A stretch of 64,000 nucleotides of DNA. Origin: Sphingopyxis macrogoltabida. Lineage in GTDB: Bacteria; Pseudomonadota; Alphaproteobacteria; Sphingomonadales; Sphingomonadaceae. Of the stretch, positions 1 to 10,411 are shown in pieces; positions within the stretch are counted from its first letter, which is position 1, and the number at the start of each line of letters is the position of its first letter. Under the pieces are notes generated by a model. That model saw only the letters and a list, made by a program, of their open reading frames with translations. It made no database searches and was not told the origin of the DNA. The stretch covers positions 2,728,501 through 2,792,500 of the forward strand of contig NZ_CP009429.1 of NCBI RefSeq assembly GCF_001314325.1, in the 5' to 3' direction. A program made the translations under genes and the position numbers.

Positions 1-1
1 G

Positions 2-751
2 CTCCGCGCCGCACGGCGGCTCGGCGCCGAACGGCGGGTGCGGATCGCCACGACCTTTCTCGGCGCGCACGCGCTGCCGCCCGAATATGCCGGCGACCCC
101 GATGCCTATATCGCGACGATCGTCGATACGATGCTGCCGGAAATCGCACGGCTCGGCCTTGCCGACGCCGTCGATGCCTTTTGCGAGGGGATCGGCTTCA
201 CCGCGGAACAGACGGCCCACGTATTCGAGGCGGCGAAACAGGCCGGCCTGCCCGTCAAACTCCACGCCGAGCAATTGTCGAACCAGCATGGCGCGGCGCT
301 CGCGGCGCAATATGGCGCGCTGTCGGCCGACCACCTCGAATATCTGGGCGATGACGGCGTCGCCGCGATGGCAAAGGCCGGCACCGTCGCAACGCTGCTC
401 CCCGGCGCCTATTATTTCATGCGCGAGACCAAGCTGCCGCCGGTCGACGCGCTGCGCGCCGCGGGCGTACCGATCGCGCTCGCGACCGACTGCAACCCCG
501 GCACCTCGCCGCTGACCTCGCTCCTCCTCGTCATGAACATGGGCGCAACCCTGTTCCGCCTGACCGTTGCCGAATGCCTCGCCGGCGTCACCCGCAATGC
601 CGCGGGCGCGCTGGGCCTCGCCGACCGGATCGGCACGCTCGAAGCCGGCAAGCGCTGCGACCTCGCCATCTGGGACGTCGAACGTCCCGCCGAACTCGTC
701 TATCGCATGGGGCTGAACCCGCTCCATGCCCGCATCTGGAGTGGTCGATGA
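2..751 (+). CDS. hutI: Imidazolonepropionase (HutI), 5'-truncated by window edge
   Basis: This enzyme hydrolyses 4-imidazolone-5-propanoate to N-formimino-L-glutamate, the third step of histidine degradation, in the cytoplasm. Only the C-terminal ~249 residues are present. The frame is open from base 2, so the GTG at 38 is an internal valine and not the start. The amidohydrolase features visible are the TFLGAHALP segment, the metal-ligand stretch [12 protein letters not shown], the SADHLEYL histidine, and [14 protein letters not shown] carrying the catalytic aspartate near the C-terminus. The N-terminal HxH metal motif lies outside the window. Its TGA overlaps the ATG of hutH (ATGA), so the two are co-transcribed and probably translationally coupled. 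Confidence 0.95.
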   Translation, partial: LRAARRLGAERRVRIATTFLGAHALPPEYAGDPDAYIATIVDTMLPEIARLGLADAVDAFCEGIGFTAEQTAHVFEAAKQAGLPVKLHAEQLSNQHGAALAAQYGALSADHLEYLGDDGVAAMAKAGTVATLLPGAYYFMRETKLPPVDALRAAGVPIALATDCNPGTSPLTSLLLVMNMGATLFRLTVAECLAGVTRNAAGALGLADRIGTLEAGKRCDLAIWDVERPAELVYRMGLNPLHARIWSGR

Positions 752-2277
752 CCGATATCTTGCTTGTTCCCGGCGCCGCATCGCTCGCCGACTGGCGCGC
801 CATCTATCGCGGTGCCGCCGCGCGGCTCGACCCCGCGTCGGCGCCCGGGATCGCTGAAAGCGCCGCCGCCGTCGGCCGTATCCTCGCGCATGGCGAGCCC
901 GTCTACGGGATCAACACCGGCTTCGGGAAACTCGCCAGCGTCCGCATCGACGACGCCGATCTCGCAACGCTGCAGCGGAACATCGTCCTCAGCCATGCCG
1001 CAGGGGTCGGCGACCCGTCGCCGGTGCCGGTGATCCGCCTGATGATGGCGCTGAAACTCGCCAGCCTCGCGCAGGGTGCATCGGGGGTCCGCCCCGAAAC
1101 CGTCGCCCTGCTCGAAGCGATGCTCGTCCACGGCCTGACCCCCGTCATCCCAGCGCAAGGCTCGGTCGGCGCCAGCGGAGATCTCGCCCCGCTCTCGCAC
1201 ATGGCGGTGACGATGATCGGCATGGGCGAGATTTTCGTCGGGGACGAGCGGCTTCCCGCCGCCGACGCGCTCGCCCGCGCCGGACTCGCGCCGATCACCC
1301 TCGCGGCGAAGGAAGGGCTCGCCCTGCTCAACGGCACGCAATTCTCGACCGCCAATGCGCTCGCGGGATTGTTCGAGGCCGAATTGCTGTTCCGCTCGGC
1401 GCTGGTCACCGGCGCGCTGTCGACCGAGGCCGCCAAAGGCTCCGACACCCCGTTCGATCCGCGCATCCACGACCTGCGCCGTCATCGCGGGCAGATCGAG
1501 GTCGCGGCGGCGCTGCGCGGCCTGATGGCCGGATCGCCGATCCGCGCGAGCCACCTCGAAAACGACGCCCGCGTGCAGGACCCCTATTGCCTCCGCTGCC
1601 AGCCGCAGGTGATGGGCGCCGCGCTCGACGTGCTGCGTCAGGCGGCGGCGACGCTGGAGATCGAGGCCAATGGCGTCTCCGACAATCCCCTGATCTTCCC
1701 CGACACCGACGAAGCCTTGTCGGGCGGCAATTTTCATGCCGAACCCGTCGCTTTCGCCGCCGACATGATCGCGCTGGCGATCTGCGAGATCGGCTCGATT
1801 TCCGAACGCCGCATCGCGATGCTCGTCGACCCCGCGCTGTCGGGCCTCCCCGCCTTCCTGACCCCGAAGCCGGGGCTCAATTCGGGGTTCATGATCCCGC
1901 AGGTCACCGCCGCCGCGCTGGTCAGCGAGAACAAGCAACAGGCCTATCCTGCCAGCGTCGATTCGATCCCGACCTCGGCCAATCAGGAAGACCATGTCTC
2001 GATGGCCGCGCACGGCGCGCGCCGCCTGCACGCCATGGCGCGCAATGCCATTGCCGTCGTCGCGATCGAATGGCTCGCCGCGGCGCAGGGCGTCGACTTC
2101 CACGCGCCGCTGCAATCGAGCCCGGCGCTCGAACGCGCGCACCGCCTGCTCCGCGACGCCGTGCCGACGCTCGCCGACGACCGCCATTTCCATCCCGATA
2201 TCGAGGCGGCAAATGCCCTGATCCGCTCGGGCGCGCTCGCCGCGACCGCCGATGGCGCCTTGCCCGGTATCGCATGA
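748..2277 (+). CDS. hutH: Histidine ammonia-lyase (HutH)
   Basis: It deaminates L-histidine to urocanate, the first step of the hut pathway, as a cytoplasmic homotetramer. The protein is 509 residues, the usual family length. The Ala142-Ser143-Gly144 triad within [14 protein letters not shown] is the precursor of the MIO electrophile. [10 protein letters not shown] near the N-terminus and the later SDNPLIF and QEDHVSM segments are also family hallmarks. The reading frame is open further upstream (to 574) inside hutI, but the ATG at 748 gives a 4-base overlap with hutI and the normal N-terminus, so it was chosen. The gene is followed without a gap by hutG. Confidence 0.97.
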   Translation: MTDILLVPGAASLADWRAIYRGAAARLDPASAPGIAESAAAVGRILAHGEPVYGINTGFGKLASVRIDDADLATLQRNIVLSHAAGVGDPSPVPVIRLMMALKLASLAQGASGVRPETVALLEAMLVHGLTPVIPAQGSVGASGDLAPLSHMAVTMIGMGEIFVGDERLPAADALARAGLAPITLAAKEGLALLNGTQFSTANALAGLFEAELLFRSALVTGALSTEAAKGSDTPFDPRIHDLRRHRGQIEVAAALRGLMAGSPIRASHLENDARVQDPYCLRCQPQVMGAALDVLRQAAATLEIEANGVSDNPLIFPDTDEALSGGNFHAEPVAFAADMIALAICEIGSISERRIAMLVDPALSGLPAFLTPKPGLNSGFMIPQVTAAALVSENKQQAYPASVDSIPTSANQEDHVSMAAHGARRLHAMARNAIAVVAIEWLAAAQGVDFHAPLQSSPALERAHRLLRDAVPTLADDRHFHPDIEAANALIRSGALAATADGALPGIA

Positions 2278-3080
2278 CCGGCTGGCTCGACATCAGGCGC
2301 GGCGAAGCGCCGCTGGCGATCGCCTTTCCGCACGGCGGCACCGGGCTTGCAGGGCTCGACGAACAATATGTTTCGCCCTGGCTTGCGCAGCTCGATACCG
2401 ACTGGTGGATCGCCGACCTCTACGCCTTCGCCGCCGATCTGGGGGCCACGCTGGTCGCCACGGACATCTCGCGCAGTGTCATCGACATGAATCGCGATCC
2501 GTCGGGCGCCTCGCTCTACCCCGGGCAGGCGACGACCGAGCTTTGCCCGACGACGACCTTCGACGGCGATCCGCTCTATCGCTTCGGCGAACCCGACGAG
2601 GCGGAAATCATGCAGCGTCTGAACCTCTACCACCGCCCCTATCATGAGGCGCTGGAGGCGGAACTCGCCCGCCTGCGCGCGCTTCACGGCCGCGTCGTCC
2701 TCTACGACGCCCACTCGATCCGCAGCCATGTTCCGCGGCTGTTCGACGGCGAACTGCCGCAGTTCAACATCGGCACCAACGGCGGCGCCACTTGCGATCC
2801 CGCGCTCGAAACCACCGTCGCGGCGATCTGCGCGACCAGCGGCCGCAGCCATGTCGTCAACGGCCGCTTCAAGGGCGGCTGGACGACGCGCCACTACGGC
2901 CGCCCCGACGAGGGTATCCACGCGATCCAGATGGAACTCGCGCAGCGCGGCTACATGGCCGAGCCCGCCGAACTCACCGACGCCAACTGGCCCTCTTCCC
3001 TCGACCCCCGCCCCGCGATCCGGCCCGTGCTCGAACAGGTGATCGCCGCGACCCTCGACTTTGCGAAAGGACAAGCATGA
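2274..3080 (+). CDS. hutG: N-formylglutamate deformylase (HutG)
   Basis: It hydrolyses N-formyl-L-glutamate to glutamate and formate, the last step of the five-step branch of histidine catabolism. The 268-residue product begins [22 protein letters not shown]. It carries [11 protein letters not shown] and [10 protein letters not shown], typical of the N-formylglutamate amidohydrolase family, rather than the binuclear-Mn arginase-like fold of formiminoglutamase, which shares the HutG name. This enzyme class needs a formimidoylglutamate deiminase (HutF), which is not in the window and may lie upstream of hutI. The frame extends upstream to 1587 inside hutH; the ATG at 2274 gives the ATGA overlap seen throughout the operon. 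Confidence 0.93.
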   Translation: MTGWLDIRRGEAPLAIAFPHGGTGLAGLDEQYVSPWLAQLDTDWWIADLYAFAADLGATLVATDISRSVIDMNRDPSGASLYPGQATTELCPTTTFDGDPLYRFGEPDEAEIMQRLNLYHRPYHEALEAELARLRALHGRVVLYDAHSIRSHVPRLFDGELPQFNIGTNGGATCDPALETTVAAICATSGRSHVVNGRFKGGWTTRHYGRPDEGIHAIQMELAQRGYMAEPAELTDANWPSSLDPRPAIRPVLEQVIAATLDFAKGQA

Positions 3081-4747
3081 CCACCCGTCTCGACAACAGC
3101 CGGATCATCAAGGCGCCCACCGGCACCGAACTCAACGCGAAAAGCTGGCTCACCGAAGCGCCGCTGCGCATGTTGATGAACAATCTGCATCCCGACGTCG
3201 CCGAGCGCCCCGAGGAACTCGTCGTCTATGGCGGCATCGGCCGCGCCGCGCGCGACTGGGAAAGCTATGACCGGATCGTCGAGACGCTGAAGCGGCTCGA
3301 AAGCGACCAGACGCTGCTCGTCCAGTCGGGCAAGCCCGTCGGCGTGTTCCGCACCCACGCCGACGCCCCGCGCGTGCTGATCGCGAACAGCAACCTCGTG
3401 CCGCATTGGGCGAACTGGGACCATTTCAACGAACTCGATAAGCGCGGGCTCGCGATGTACGGCCAGATGACTGCGGGGTCGTGGATCTATATCGGTACGC
3501 AGGGTATCGTGCAGGGGACCTACGAAACCTTCGTCGAGATGGGCCGCCAGCATTATGGCGGCGATCTCGCGGGCAAATGGCTGCTCACCGCCGGGCTCGG
3601 CGGCATGGGCGGCGCCCAGCCGCTCGCCGCGGTGATGGCGGGTGCCTCGTGCCTCGCGATCGAATGCCAGCCGAGCCGCATCGAAATGCGCCTGCGCACC
3701 GGCTATCTCGACGCCTCGGCGACGACGATCGAGGAAGCGATGGCGATCATCGAAAAGAGCTGCGCCGAGAAGAAGCCCGTTTCGGTCGGCCTGCTCGGCA
3801 ACGCCGCCGAGCTCCTCCCCGAACTTTATGCTCGCGGCATCCGCCCCGACCTCTTGACCGACCAGACCAGCGCGCACGATCCGGTCAACGGCTACCTGCC
3901 CGAGGGCTGGAGCGTCGCCGAATGGATCGAAAAGCGCGAAAGCGACCCGCAGGCGGTAGCGAAGGCCGCCAAGGCATCGATGGCGAAGCATGTCCGTTCG
4001 ATGCTCGATTTTCAGGCGGCGGGCGTGCCGACGACCGATTACGGCAACAATATCCGCCAGGTCGCCAAGGACGAGGGCGTCGAAAATGCCTTCGACTTCC
4101 CCGGCTTCGTCCCCGCCTATATCCGCCCGCTCTTCTGCCGCGGCGTCGGCCCGTTCCGCTGGGCGGCGCTGTCGGGCGATCCCGAGGATATCTTCAAGAC
4201 CGACGCCAAGGTCAAGGAGTTGCTGCCCGACAATGCGCATCTCCACCGCTGGCTCGACATGGCGCGCGAGAAAATCCACTTTCAGGGCCTGCCCGCGCGC
4301 ATTTGCTGGGTCGGGCTCGGCGACCGCCACCGGCTCGGCCTCGCGTTCAACGAGATGGTGGCAAACGGCGAACTCAAGGCCCCCGTCGTCATCGGCCGCG
4401 ACCATCTCGATTCGGGCTCGGTCGCCTCGCCGAACCGCGAGACCGAAGCGATGCGCGACGGCAGCGATGCGGTCAGCGACTGGCCGTTACTCAATGCCCT
4501 CCTCAACACCGCCAGCGGCGCGACCTGGGTGTCGCTGCACCATGGCGGCGGCGTCGGCATGGGCTTTTCGCAGCACAGCGGCATGGTGATTGTCGCCGAC
4601 GGCACGCCCGAAGCTGCCGCGCGGCTCGAACGCGTGCTGTGGAACGACCCCGCAACCGGCGTCATGCGCCACGCCGACGCAGGCTATGACATCGCGCTCG
4701 ACCATGCCCGCGCCAAGCAACTGGACCTGCCCGGCATCCTCGGGTGA
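3077..4747 (+). CDS. hutU: Urocanate hydratase (HutU)
   Basis: It hydrates urocanate to imidazolonepropionate using tightly bound NAD+ as an electrophile. The 556-residue length is standard. Visible motifs are the N-terminal [13 protein letters not shown] segment, the dinucleotide-binding [12 protein letters not shown], the [16 protein letters not shown] stretch holding the conserved catalytic-region cysteine, and [19 protein letters not shown] near the C-terminus. The start at 3077 overlaps the hutG stop by four bases. An open frame begins earlier (2792) within hutG but would give a non-homologous N-terminus. It sits fourth in the hut operon. Confidence 0.97.
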   Translation: MTTRLDNSRIIKAPTGTELNAKSWLTEAPLRMLMNNLHPDVAERPEELVVYGGIGRAARDWESYDRIVETLKRLESDQTLLVQSGKPVGVFRTHADAPRVLIANSNLVPHWANWDHFNELDKRGLAMYGQMTAGSWIYIGTQGIVQGTYETFVEMGRQHYGGDLAGKWLLTAGLGGMGGAQPLAAVMAGASCLAIECQPSRIEMRLRTGYLDASATTIEEAMAIIEKSCAEKKPVSVGLLGNAAELLPELYARGIRPDLLTDQTSAHDPVNGYLPEGWSVAEWIEKRESDPQAVAKAAKASMAKHVRSMLDFQAAGVPTTDYGNNIRQVAKDEGVENAFDFPGFVPAYIRPLFCRGVGPFRWAALSGDPEDIFKTDAKVKELLPDNAHLHRWLDMAREKIHFQGLPARICWVGLGDRHRLGLAFNEMVANGELKAPVVIGRDHLDSGSVASPNRETEAMRDGSDAVSDWPLLNALLNTASGATWVSLHHGGGVGMGFSQHSGMVIVADGTPEAAARLERVLWNDPATGVMRHADAGYDIALDHARAKQLDLPGILG

Positions 4748-5307
4748 CGGGCATCCGGCTCTTGCGGGCGAACGGGCGCAAGGCTCGTCCGTGGCGAAAC
4801 GGCGGCGGCACAACCAGCGACGTCGCCATTTACCCGGTGGGCGCGGGCGATGACGATTTCCTCTGGCGCGCAAGCATCGCGACGATCGCGTCCGCCGGGC
4901 CTTTCTCGACCTTCGCCGGGGTCGACCGCCTCCTGCTGCTGCTTGAGGGCACGCTGGACCTGACGATCGACGGACCGGGCGACCGTCGCCTTCGGCCCGG
5001 CGACCCTGCGCTCGCCTTCGCAGGCGAAACCGCCGTGACGGCCGCGCCGCGCGATGGACCGGTCCGCGTCCTCAACATCATGGTCCGGCGCGCCGCCATG
5101 CGCGCCGAACTGGATCGTTGCACGCTGGTAGCGCCGGGCACCGCCAACGCGACCTTGTTGTTCGCGACAGAAAGAACCACGGTGCGCCAAGCTGCGAAAG
5201 CCTTCGATCTGGAACCCTATGATGCGCTGCTGATCGACGCCGGACACCTTGGCGAGCTCGATATCGAGCCTCCCGTGGTTGCGGCATCTTTATTCGATAC
5301 CTGCTGA
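4744..5307 (+). CDS. hutD: HutD/Ves family protein
   Basis: This is a 187-residue cupin-like protein of the HutD family. Family members accompany hut operons; proposed roles are limiting histidine breakdown or binding a pathway intermediate, and the molecular function is unsettled. The family signature [16 protein letters not shown] is at the N-terminus, followed by [20 protein letters not shown] and a beta-rich [14 protein letters not shown] stretch. The start codon is GTG at 4744, whose GTGA overlaps the hutU stop. It is the last gene of the operon: the next gene begins about 107 bases later with its own leader. No clear intrinsic terminator was seen behind it. Confidence 0.85.
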   Translation: MTGIRLLRANGRKARPWRNGGGTTSDVAIYPVGAGDDDFLWRASIATIASAGPFSTFAGVDRLLLLLEGTLDLTIDGPGDRRLRPGDPALAFAGETAVTAAPRDGPVRVLNIMVRRAAMRAELDRCTLVAPGTANATLLFATERTTVRQAAKAFDLEPYDALLIDAGHLGELDIEPPVVAASLFDTC

Positions 5308-5414
5308 ATATCGCAGTCCAAGATATTGGATTTAATTAAAAGATCACAGCAATGACAAAATCCGCGCAGCGGGGGTTAACCTCGCTCCAACGATTGGCTA
5401 GTTAGGACGCCATC

Positions 5415-7217
5415 ATGCGTTTGGCGACGATCACCAACTGGGCCTATGGCGCCACGGTCCTGCTGACGATCGTGTCGAGCACGACGATGATCCTTGCCTC
5501 GAACGCGCAGGAGCATGAGCGTACGGCAGTCGAGCAACGCTATGCGCTCGACAAGGCGACCGCCGAACTCGGCACCGACATCTATGCGCTAAGCGACCGG
5601 GCACGCCAGTTCGTCAACACCGGCGACCCGACCTATTTGGCCGCTTACCGCAGCGAAGTCGCCGCGCTCGAAGCCGTTGAAGATCGCATCCGTCATATCG
5701 GCGACGCCGGCGCCACGACCGGTGAGCTCGATGCGCTGAAGAAGGCCGTCACACTCGCCGATACGCTGCACGACGAACAGCAAACGGCGCTGACCGCGCA
5801 GGAAAACGGCAATGGCGCGCTCGCCCGCCAGATCTTGTTCGGGGCCGAATATGAACGGCAGCTCGATCGCGCCGAGCTGGAGGTCCAGCGCTTCCAGGAC
5901 CGGCTCGACAGCCGCATCGAAGCGCAGGTCCGCGACGCCACCGAAATTTCGCAGCTCTGGAAGCGCATCTCGGAAGTCGTGCTAGCGCTGACCGCGCTCC
6001 TCGTCCTTTGCGTACTCTATTTCGTCTTCAAGCAGCGGGTGCTCCACCCGGTGGTCAAGCTCAGCGACGTCGTCAACCGGCTCGCGGTGCAGGATTTCGC
6101 CGCCGAACCCCCCGAAGTCAGCCATATCGACGAGATCGGCGACATGGCGCAGGCGATCCGCATCTTTCGCGAGAACGGCCTCGAACGCCAGCGGCTCGAA
6201 GCCGAACGCGACGCCGACCGGACGATGCGCGACCTGCTGTCGCGGATGACGCAGCGGATGCAGGGGTGCGACTCGCTCCACGACCTCAAGGAAATCGTCC
6301 AGCGCTTCGTGCCCGAGATCGCGCCCGCCATGCCCGGGCGGCTTTATCTGCTCGACCCTCAGCGGAACCTTGTCGTCGAGGCGTGCAGCTGGCTGGGCCC
6401 GGTGCAGTCGGGCACGCAATTTTCGGCGCTGTCGTGCTGGGCGCTCCGCCGCGGACTCCGCCATCGGCCGGCGGGCGATAATGTCGATGTTCCCTGCGAC
6501 CATGTAACATGGGATGCGGCGCATCCGGTCGACACCCTGTGCCTGCCGCTCACCGCGCAGCGCGAGACGCTGGGCCTCCTCTATTTCGAAATGCCGGCCG
6601 GCGGCGCTGCGGGCGCAGCACAGCTCATCTATTTCGACATGCTCGCCGAAAATATCGGTCTGGCGATCGCCAATCTGCAACTTCGCGACACGCTGCGCGA
6701 AATGGCAATGGCGGATTCGCTCACCGGGCTCGCCAATCGCCGCCAGCTCGGCCCCGCGCTCGAAACGCAGATCGCGCAAGCCGAGCGCCTCGGCGAGCCG
6801 CTCGGCTGCCTGATGATCGATGTCGATCATTTCAAGCGCTTCAACGATGTCCATGGTCACGAGGCCGGCGACGCCGTTCTCCGCGCCGTCGGACAGGTGC
6901 TCGCCAATGTGACGCGCGAAACCGGGCTGGCCTTCCGCTATGGCGGCGAGGAATTTCTGGTCTTGCTGCCGACACTGTCGGCCGTTCAGGCCGAAGAACG
7001 CGCCGAGGATATTCGCGCGCGCATCGCGGCGCTACGGCTGGGCCATGGCGACGCCGATCTGGGGCCCGTCACGATTTCGGTCGGCATCGCCGTTGCGCCC
7101 GACCATTGCGCCTACGACCGTCTTGTCCGAACCGCCGACGCCGCCCTTTTGCGCGCCAAGACGCTCGGCCGCGATCGCGTTGAAATGGCGAAATTGCGCA
7201 ACGCAGCCAGCGCATAA
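5415..7217 (+). CDS. Membrane diguanylate cyclase (sensor-HAMP-GAF-like-GGDEF)
   Basis: A 600-residue inner-membrane signalling protein predicted to make cyclic di-GMP from two GTP. Membrane helix 1 is near residues 10-30. A helical, probably periplasmic sensor domain spans about 35-185. Helix 2 (VVLALTALLVLCVLYFVF) is near 190-208 and is followed by a HAMP linker to about 260. A GAF-like region (about 280-430) contains four cysteines. The cyclase domain starts at DSLTGLANRR and carries GGEEF at 510-514, an active-type A-site. The upstream allosteric position reads RETG instead of RxxD, so product inhibition through the I-site is probably lost. It stands alone between the hut operon and convergent genes; the signal sensed is unknown. 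Confidence 0.88.
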   Translation: MRLATITNWAYGATVLLTIVSSTTMILASNAQEHERTAVEQRYALDKATAELGTDIYALSDRARQFVNTGDPTYLAAYRSEVAALEAVEDRIRHIGDAGATTGELDALKKAVTLADTLHDEQQTALTAQENGNGALARQILFGAEYERQLDRAELEVQRFQDRLDSRIEAQVRDATEISQLWKRISEVVLALTALLVLCVLYFVFKQRVLHPVVKLSDVVNRLAVQDFAAEPPEVSHIDEIGDMAQAIRIFRENGLERQRLEAERDADRTMRDLLSRMTQRMQGCDSLHDLKEIVQRFVPEIAPAMPGRLYLLDPQRNLVVEACSWLGPVQSGTQFSALSCWALRRGLRHRPAGDNVDVPCDHVTWDAAHPVDTLCLPLTAQRETLGLLYFEMPAGGAAGAAQLIYFDMLAENIGLAIANLQLRDTLREMAMADSLTGLANRRQLGPALETQIAQAERLGEPLGCLMIDVDHFKRFNDVHGHEAGDAVLRAVGQVLANVTRETGLAFRYGGEEFLVLLPTLSAVQAEERAEDIRARIAALRLGHGDADLGPVTISVGIAVAPDHCAYDRLVRTADAALLRAKTLGRDRVEMAKLRNAASA

Positions 7218-7236
7218 GCGCCCCGCAACGACTCGA

Positions 7237-7653
7237 CTAAAACCACAAATCGCGGACGCGGCGGCTGTCGGACGGCAGGTCGTCGAAGCTGTCGAGGCCG
7301 TCGAAATGATCGATCGGCAGGTCCGCTACTGCGTCGGGTGGCGCGAGGCGGATATTGACGGCCATCCGGCGGCGCCCGTCCGCTTCGAGCCGCAATCCGC
7401 GCCAGCACAGCACGCTGCCGCAGGTCGGACAGAAATGGATTTCGAGCGCCGGATCGGCTTTGCCGGGCCGCGTGAACGACCGTGTGCTCCCCGACAGGAC
7501 GATCCGTTCATTCTCGTAATCATAGGCCCACAGCGCTCCGTAGCGGCGGCAAAGCGTGCAGTTGCACGCCGTGATCGATCCCGGATCGCCCTTCAGCGTC
7601 CACGCCGCATCGCCGCACGCACAGGTCCCTTGCAGGACGGCGGCGTCACTCAA
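7237..7653 (-). CDS. GFA/CENP-V family zinc protein
   Basis: A 138-residue cytoplasmic protein of the GFA family (glutathione-dependent formaldehyde-activating enzyme-like, Mss4 fold). Zinc ligands are visible as CAC (Cys11, Cys13), CNCTLC (Cys30-Cys35) and a later CPTCG. Many annotated members have no demonstrated formaldehyde activity, so the substrate should be treated as unknown. The ATG overlaps the stop of the upstream acyl-CoA ligase by four bases, so the two form an operon. It converges on the diguanylate cyclase gene with only 19 bases between the stops. Confidence 0.85.
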   Translation of the reverse strand: MSDAAVLQGTCACGDAAWTLKGDPGSITACNCTLCRRYGALWAYDYENERIVLSGSTRSFTRPGKADPALEIHFCPTCGSVLCWRGLRLEADGRRRMAVNIRLAPPDAVADLPIDHFDGLDSFDDLPSDSRRVRDLWF

Positions 7654-9209
7654 TTGACCATCCGCTCATAGCCCTCCCAATAGGGCGCGCGCAGGTCCTT
7701 GCGCAAAATCTTCCCGCTCGCGTTACGCGGCAGCGCGTCGATCACATCGACGCTGCGCGGGGCTTTGAAGGCTGCAATACGATCGCGCGCCCACGCGATG
7801 ATGTCAGCTTCCTCGACGGTCATGCCGGGTTTCGCAACGCACACCGCCTTCACCGTCTCGCCCCATTTCGCGTCGGGGATGCCGATCACCGCGACCTCCT
7901 GCACTGCGGGGTGGCCGAAGATCGCGCTCTCGACTTCGGCCGGATAGACATTCTCGCCGCCCGAGATGATCATGTCCTTCATCCGGTCATGGATGAACAG
8001 ATAGCCGTCGTCGTCGAGATAGCCGGCATCGCCGGTGTGGATCCAGCCGTCGGCGGTCATCGTCTTCGCCGTCGCGTCGGGCAGGTTCCAGTAACCGATC
8101 ATATTGTTCGAGGAACGGGTGACGACCTCGCCCACCTCGCCCTGCGGCACATCGTCGCCGTCCGGCCCGAGGATGCGCACCTCGACGCCCGGCAGCGGTT
8201 TGCCTGCAGAACGCATGCGCGCATTGCCCTCGGGATCATGGTCTTCGGGCGGCAGCATACAGATGGTGCCCGTCGTCTCGGTCATGCCATAGGCCTGGAT
8301 GAACTGCGCGCCGAACATCTTGATGCACTGGCGTAGCAGTTCGAGCGGGATCGGCGCCGCGCCATAGAGGATATATTTGAGCCGGCTGTAATCGACGCTG
8401 GCGCAGCGCGGGTGGAGGAGCAGCATCTGAAGCGCCGCAGGGACGATGAAGAAGCGCGTCACGCCATGCTGCTCGACCGCGTCGAACACGCCGTCGGGAT
8501 TGAATTCGGCAAGCACGACGCCCGGCAGGCCCGACACCAGCGCCATGACGCCGAGCCCGGTGCCGCCAATATGCGCGCACGGCATTGCGACAAGCACCGC
8601 CTCGTCATCCTCCCATTTGGTATAGGCGAGGTCGCTGTCGGCCGAATGCTTGCGCAGCGCGAACAGATTATGGTTCGACAGCACCGCGCCCTTGGGGTTG
8701 CCCGTCGTGCCCGAGGTATAGAGCTGGAGCACCGCGTCGTCGCGCCCCGAAGGCTCGAACGGCGCGCGCACGGCGCCGTCGATCATCGCACGTGCTTCGC
8801 CGGCGCCGACGATCCGTGCATCGTGCGCCAGCTTGCCGGCAAGCTGCTCCGGAACCGCCTCGAACCCCGGGCCCGTAAAGACGATCTTCGCCCGCGTGTC
8901 GTTGACGATGAATGCCCATTCGGCAGGCGACAGCCGCCAGCCGATCGGCGCCATCACGATGCCGGCGCGGGCAGCACCGAAGAAGAGCGTGAAGTAGAGA
9001 TCGCTGTTCTTGCCGATCCACGCGACCCGGTCGCCCTTTACCAGTCCCGCGGCCAGCAACGCACTTGCAACACGCGCCGTACGATCTTCGAGTTCGGCAT
9101 AATTATAGACCCGGTCCTCCTCGCGCAGCGCCAGCCGTTCGGGCCGGTCCTCGGCCCAGTGCGTGATAAACTCGTCGAAGGTAAAAAGGTCCGAAACGTC
9201 GCGGGCCAT
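7650..9209 (-). CDS. Acyl-CoA synthetase (AMP-binding, FadD-like)
   Basis: A 519-residue ATP-dependent acyl-CoA ligase of the ANL superfamily, which activates a carboxylic acid through an acyl-adenylate. The AMP-binding P-loop is YTSGTTGNPKG, followed by YGMTETTG (A5) and GWIHTGDAGYLDDDGYLFI (A7/A8). The C-terminal catalytic lysine motif is PRNASGKILRKDLR. The acid cannot be told from sequence; medium- or long-chain fatty acids or an aromatic acid are possible. The ATG at 9209 is preceded by GAGGAG at suitable spacing. It heads a two-gene operon with the downstream GFA protein. Confidence 0.88.
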   Translation of the reverse strand: MARDVSDLFTFDEFITHWAEDRPERLALREEDRVYNYAELEDRTARVASALLAAGLVKGDRVAWIGKNSDLYFTLFFGAARAGIVMAPIGWRLSPAEWAFIVNDTRAKIVFTGPGFEAVPEQLAGKLAHDARIVGAGEARAMIDGAVRAPFEPSGRDDAVLQLYTSGTTGNPKGAVLSNHNLFALRKHSADSDLAYTKWEDDEAVLVAMPCAHIGGTGLGVMALVSGLPGVVLAEFNPDGVFDAVEQHGVTRFFIVPAALQMLLLHPRCASVDYSRLKYILYGAAPIPLELLRQCIKMFGAQFIQAYGMTETTGTICMLPPEDHDPEGNARMRSAGKPLPGVEVRILGPDGDDVPQGEVGEVVTRSSNNMIGYWNLPDATAKTMTADGWIHTGDAGYLDDDGYLFIHDRMKDMIISGGENVYPAEVESAIFGHPAVQEVAVIGIPDAKWGETVKAVCVAKPGMTVEEADIIAWARDRIAAFKAPRSVDVIDALPRNASGKILRKDLRAPYWEGYERMVN

Positions 9210-9311
9210 CGTATCGCTCTCCTCGAATCGCGTCGTTTTCGCGCAATTGCAGGCAAGGCTAGCGGCTGCGCGCCGCAGGTAAAGCGCCGATGCGCCGCCC
9301 TGTCAGGTCCG

Positions 9312-9948
9312 TCAGGTGTGGCGGAACAGCAGCATCAGGTTGTTCGCAGGCATTGCTCGGCGTTCGGCAAAGGCCAACCCCGCCGCCGCCGCGGCTTCCT
9401 TCACAGCCGCCGTATCGCGCAAACCCCATGCAGGATTGCGAGCACGCAGGCTCGCGTCAAAGGCAAGATTGCTTTCGGCAGTCGGCACATCGGCCTCGAC
9501 ATAGGGGCCATAAAGGATCAGCGGCGCGCCGGACGACAAAAAGCCGCGCCGCGCCCGCCAATAGCCCGGCCGTCGCTTCCCAGGGGCTGATATGCACCAT
9601 GTTGATGCAGAGCACCGCATCCGCCACCGCAAGCGGCCAGTCGGGCGCCGCGGCATCGAGCGGTAGCGGCGGAGCGATGTTGGCAAGCCCGGCCTCGGCA
9701 CTCCACGCCGCGATCGAAGTCAGCGCCGCGGGATCGGGGTCGCTCGGCTGCCAGCGCAGCCCGGGAAAGGCCGCCGCGAAATAGACGACATGCTCGCCCG
9801 ATCCGCTTGCAACCTCCAGCACCGTCCCCTGCGCGGGCAGCCAGTCGGCGAGTACTGCGGCGATCGCGTCGCGGTTGCGCACGGTAGCGGGCGCGTGACG
9901 CTTGTCGGCGCTTCCGCCCTCGCCCGGCGTCCAGGGCTTCGCGGTCAC
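9312..9948 (-). pseudogene. DUF938 SAM-dependent methyltransferase, frameshifted
   Basis: Two overlapping frames together make one DUF938 methyltransferase of about 211 residues. The upstream frame starts at GTG 9948 and contains RHAPATVRNRD, the SAM-binding GTVLEVASGSGEHVVYF and CINMVHISPWEATAGLLAGA. The downstream frame continues with SSGAPLILYGPYVEAD, FDASLRARNPAWGLRD and ends MPANNLMLLFRHT at TGA 9312. The switch falls at a run of five A on the + strand (9538-9542, five T in the message); four would restore the frame. The span is 637 bases, one more than a multiple of three. The GTG overlaps the stop of the ABA4-like gene (GTGA). It is either a real inactivating mutation or a homopolymer error. 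Confidence 0.85.
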
Positions 9949-10394
9949 GCCGCCTTGCTCGAAGCCCGGGCGCGGCGTTCGCGGACGATCAGCCACAGGA
10001 ACAAGCCCACCGGCCCCGCCATCAGGGTCAGGAACAGGAAGGGAAATTGCACGATGCGGCTGAAGCCCTTCTGGTCGGCGTCGCGGGCGATCCACATGCC
10101 GGTGAACAGGTCGAAGGCGAGGTAATGCACCCATCCCAGAGTCGCGCCGCCCGGGGTGTCGAACAGCTTCATCACTCCCGCCAGCGTCGTGAAATCGCCG
10201 CCGCCGCTGCCGCCCGGGTCGATCCCGCCGGTCAGGAAACCTGCGATCAGGATCGTATAGACAAGGCAGAGCAGGAACACCCCGGCATAAAGGATGAGCG
10301 CGAGGATCTTCGGCCCGCGCGGCGCAAAAGCCAGCGCCGCCCAGCCGACGAACGCCCAATAGTTGAACAACAGGAACAGCGTATCCCAGCTCAT
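9945..10394 (-). CDS. ABA4-like (DUF4281) membrane protein
   Basis: A 149-residue inner-membrane protein starting MSWDTLFLLFNYWAFVGW. It has about four predicted membrane segments: LFNYWAFVGWAALAF, ILALILYAGVFLLCLVYTIL, the region around WVHYLAFDLFTGMW, and the C-terminal FLFLTLMAGPVGLFLWLIV. The GWVHYLAFDLFTGMWIARDA stretch is the hallmark of the ABA4-like family. In plants ABA4 acts in neoxanthin formation; the bacterial role is not known to me, although sphingomonads make carotenoids. The frame is open to 10544, but the ATG at 10394 begins at the first membrane helix and leaves a 17-base gap from the upstream gene. Confidence 0.8.
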   Translation of the reverse strand: MSWDTLFLLFNYWAFVGWAALAFAPRGPKILALILYAGVFLLCLVYTILIAGFLTGGIDPGGSGGGDFTTLAGVMKLFDTPGGATLGWVHYLAFDLFTGMWIARDADQKGFSRIVQFPFLFLTLMAGPVGLFLWLIVRERRARASSKAA

Positions 10395-10411
10395 CGATCT
10401 TCCCCCGATTT

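Noticed and set aside
700..2193. Long open frame antisense to hutH
   Set aside because: Composition is that of a GC-driven shadow (Arg, Gly, His rich) and hutH on the other strand is unambiguous.
9457..10359. A 300-codon frame joining part of the ABA4-like gene and the methyltransferase
   Set aside because: Its first part is out of frame with the ABA4-like protein. Only the part after GTG 9948 is real methyltransferase sequence.
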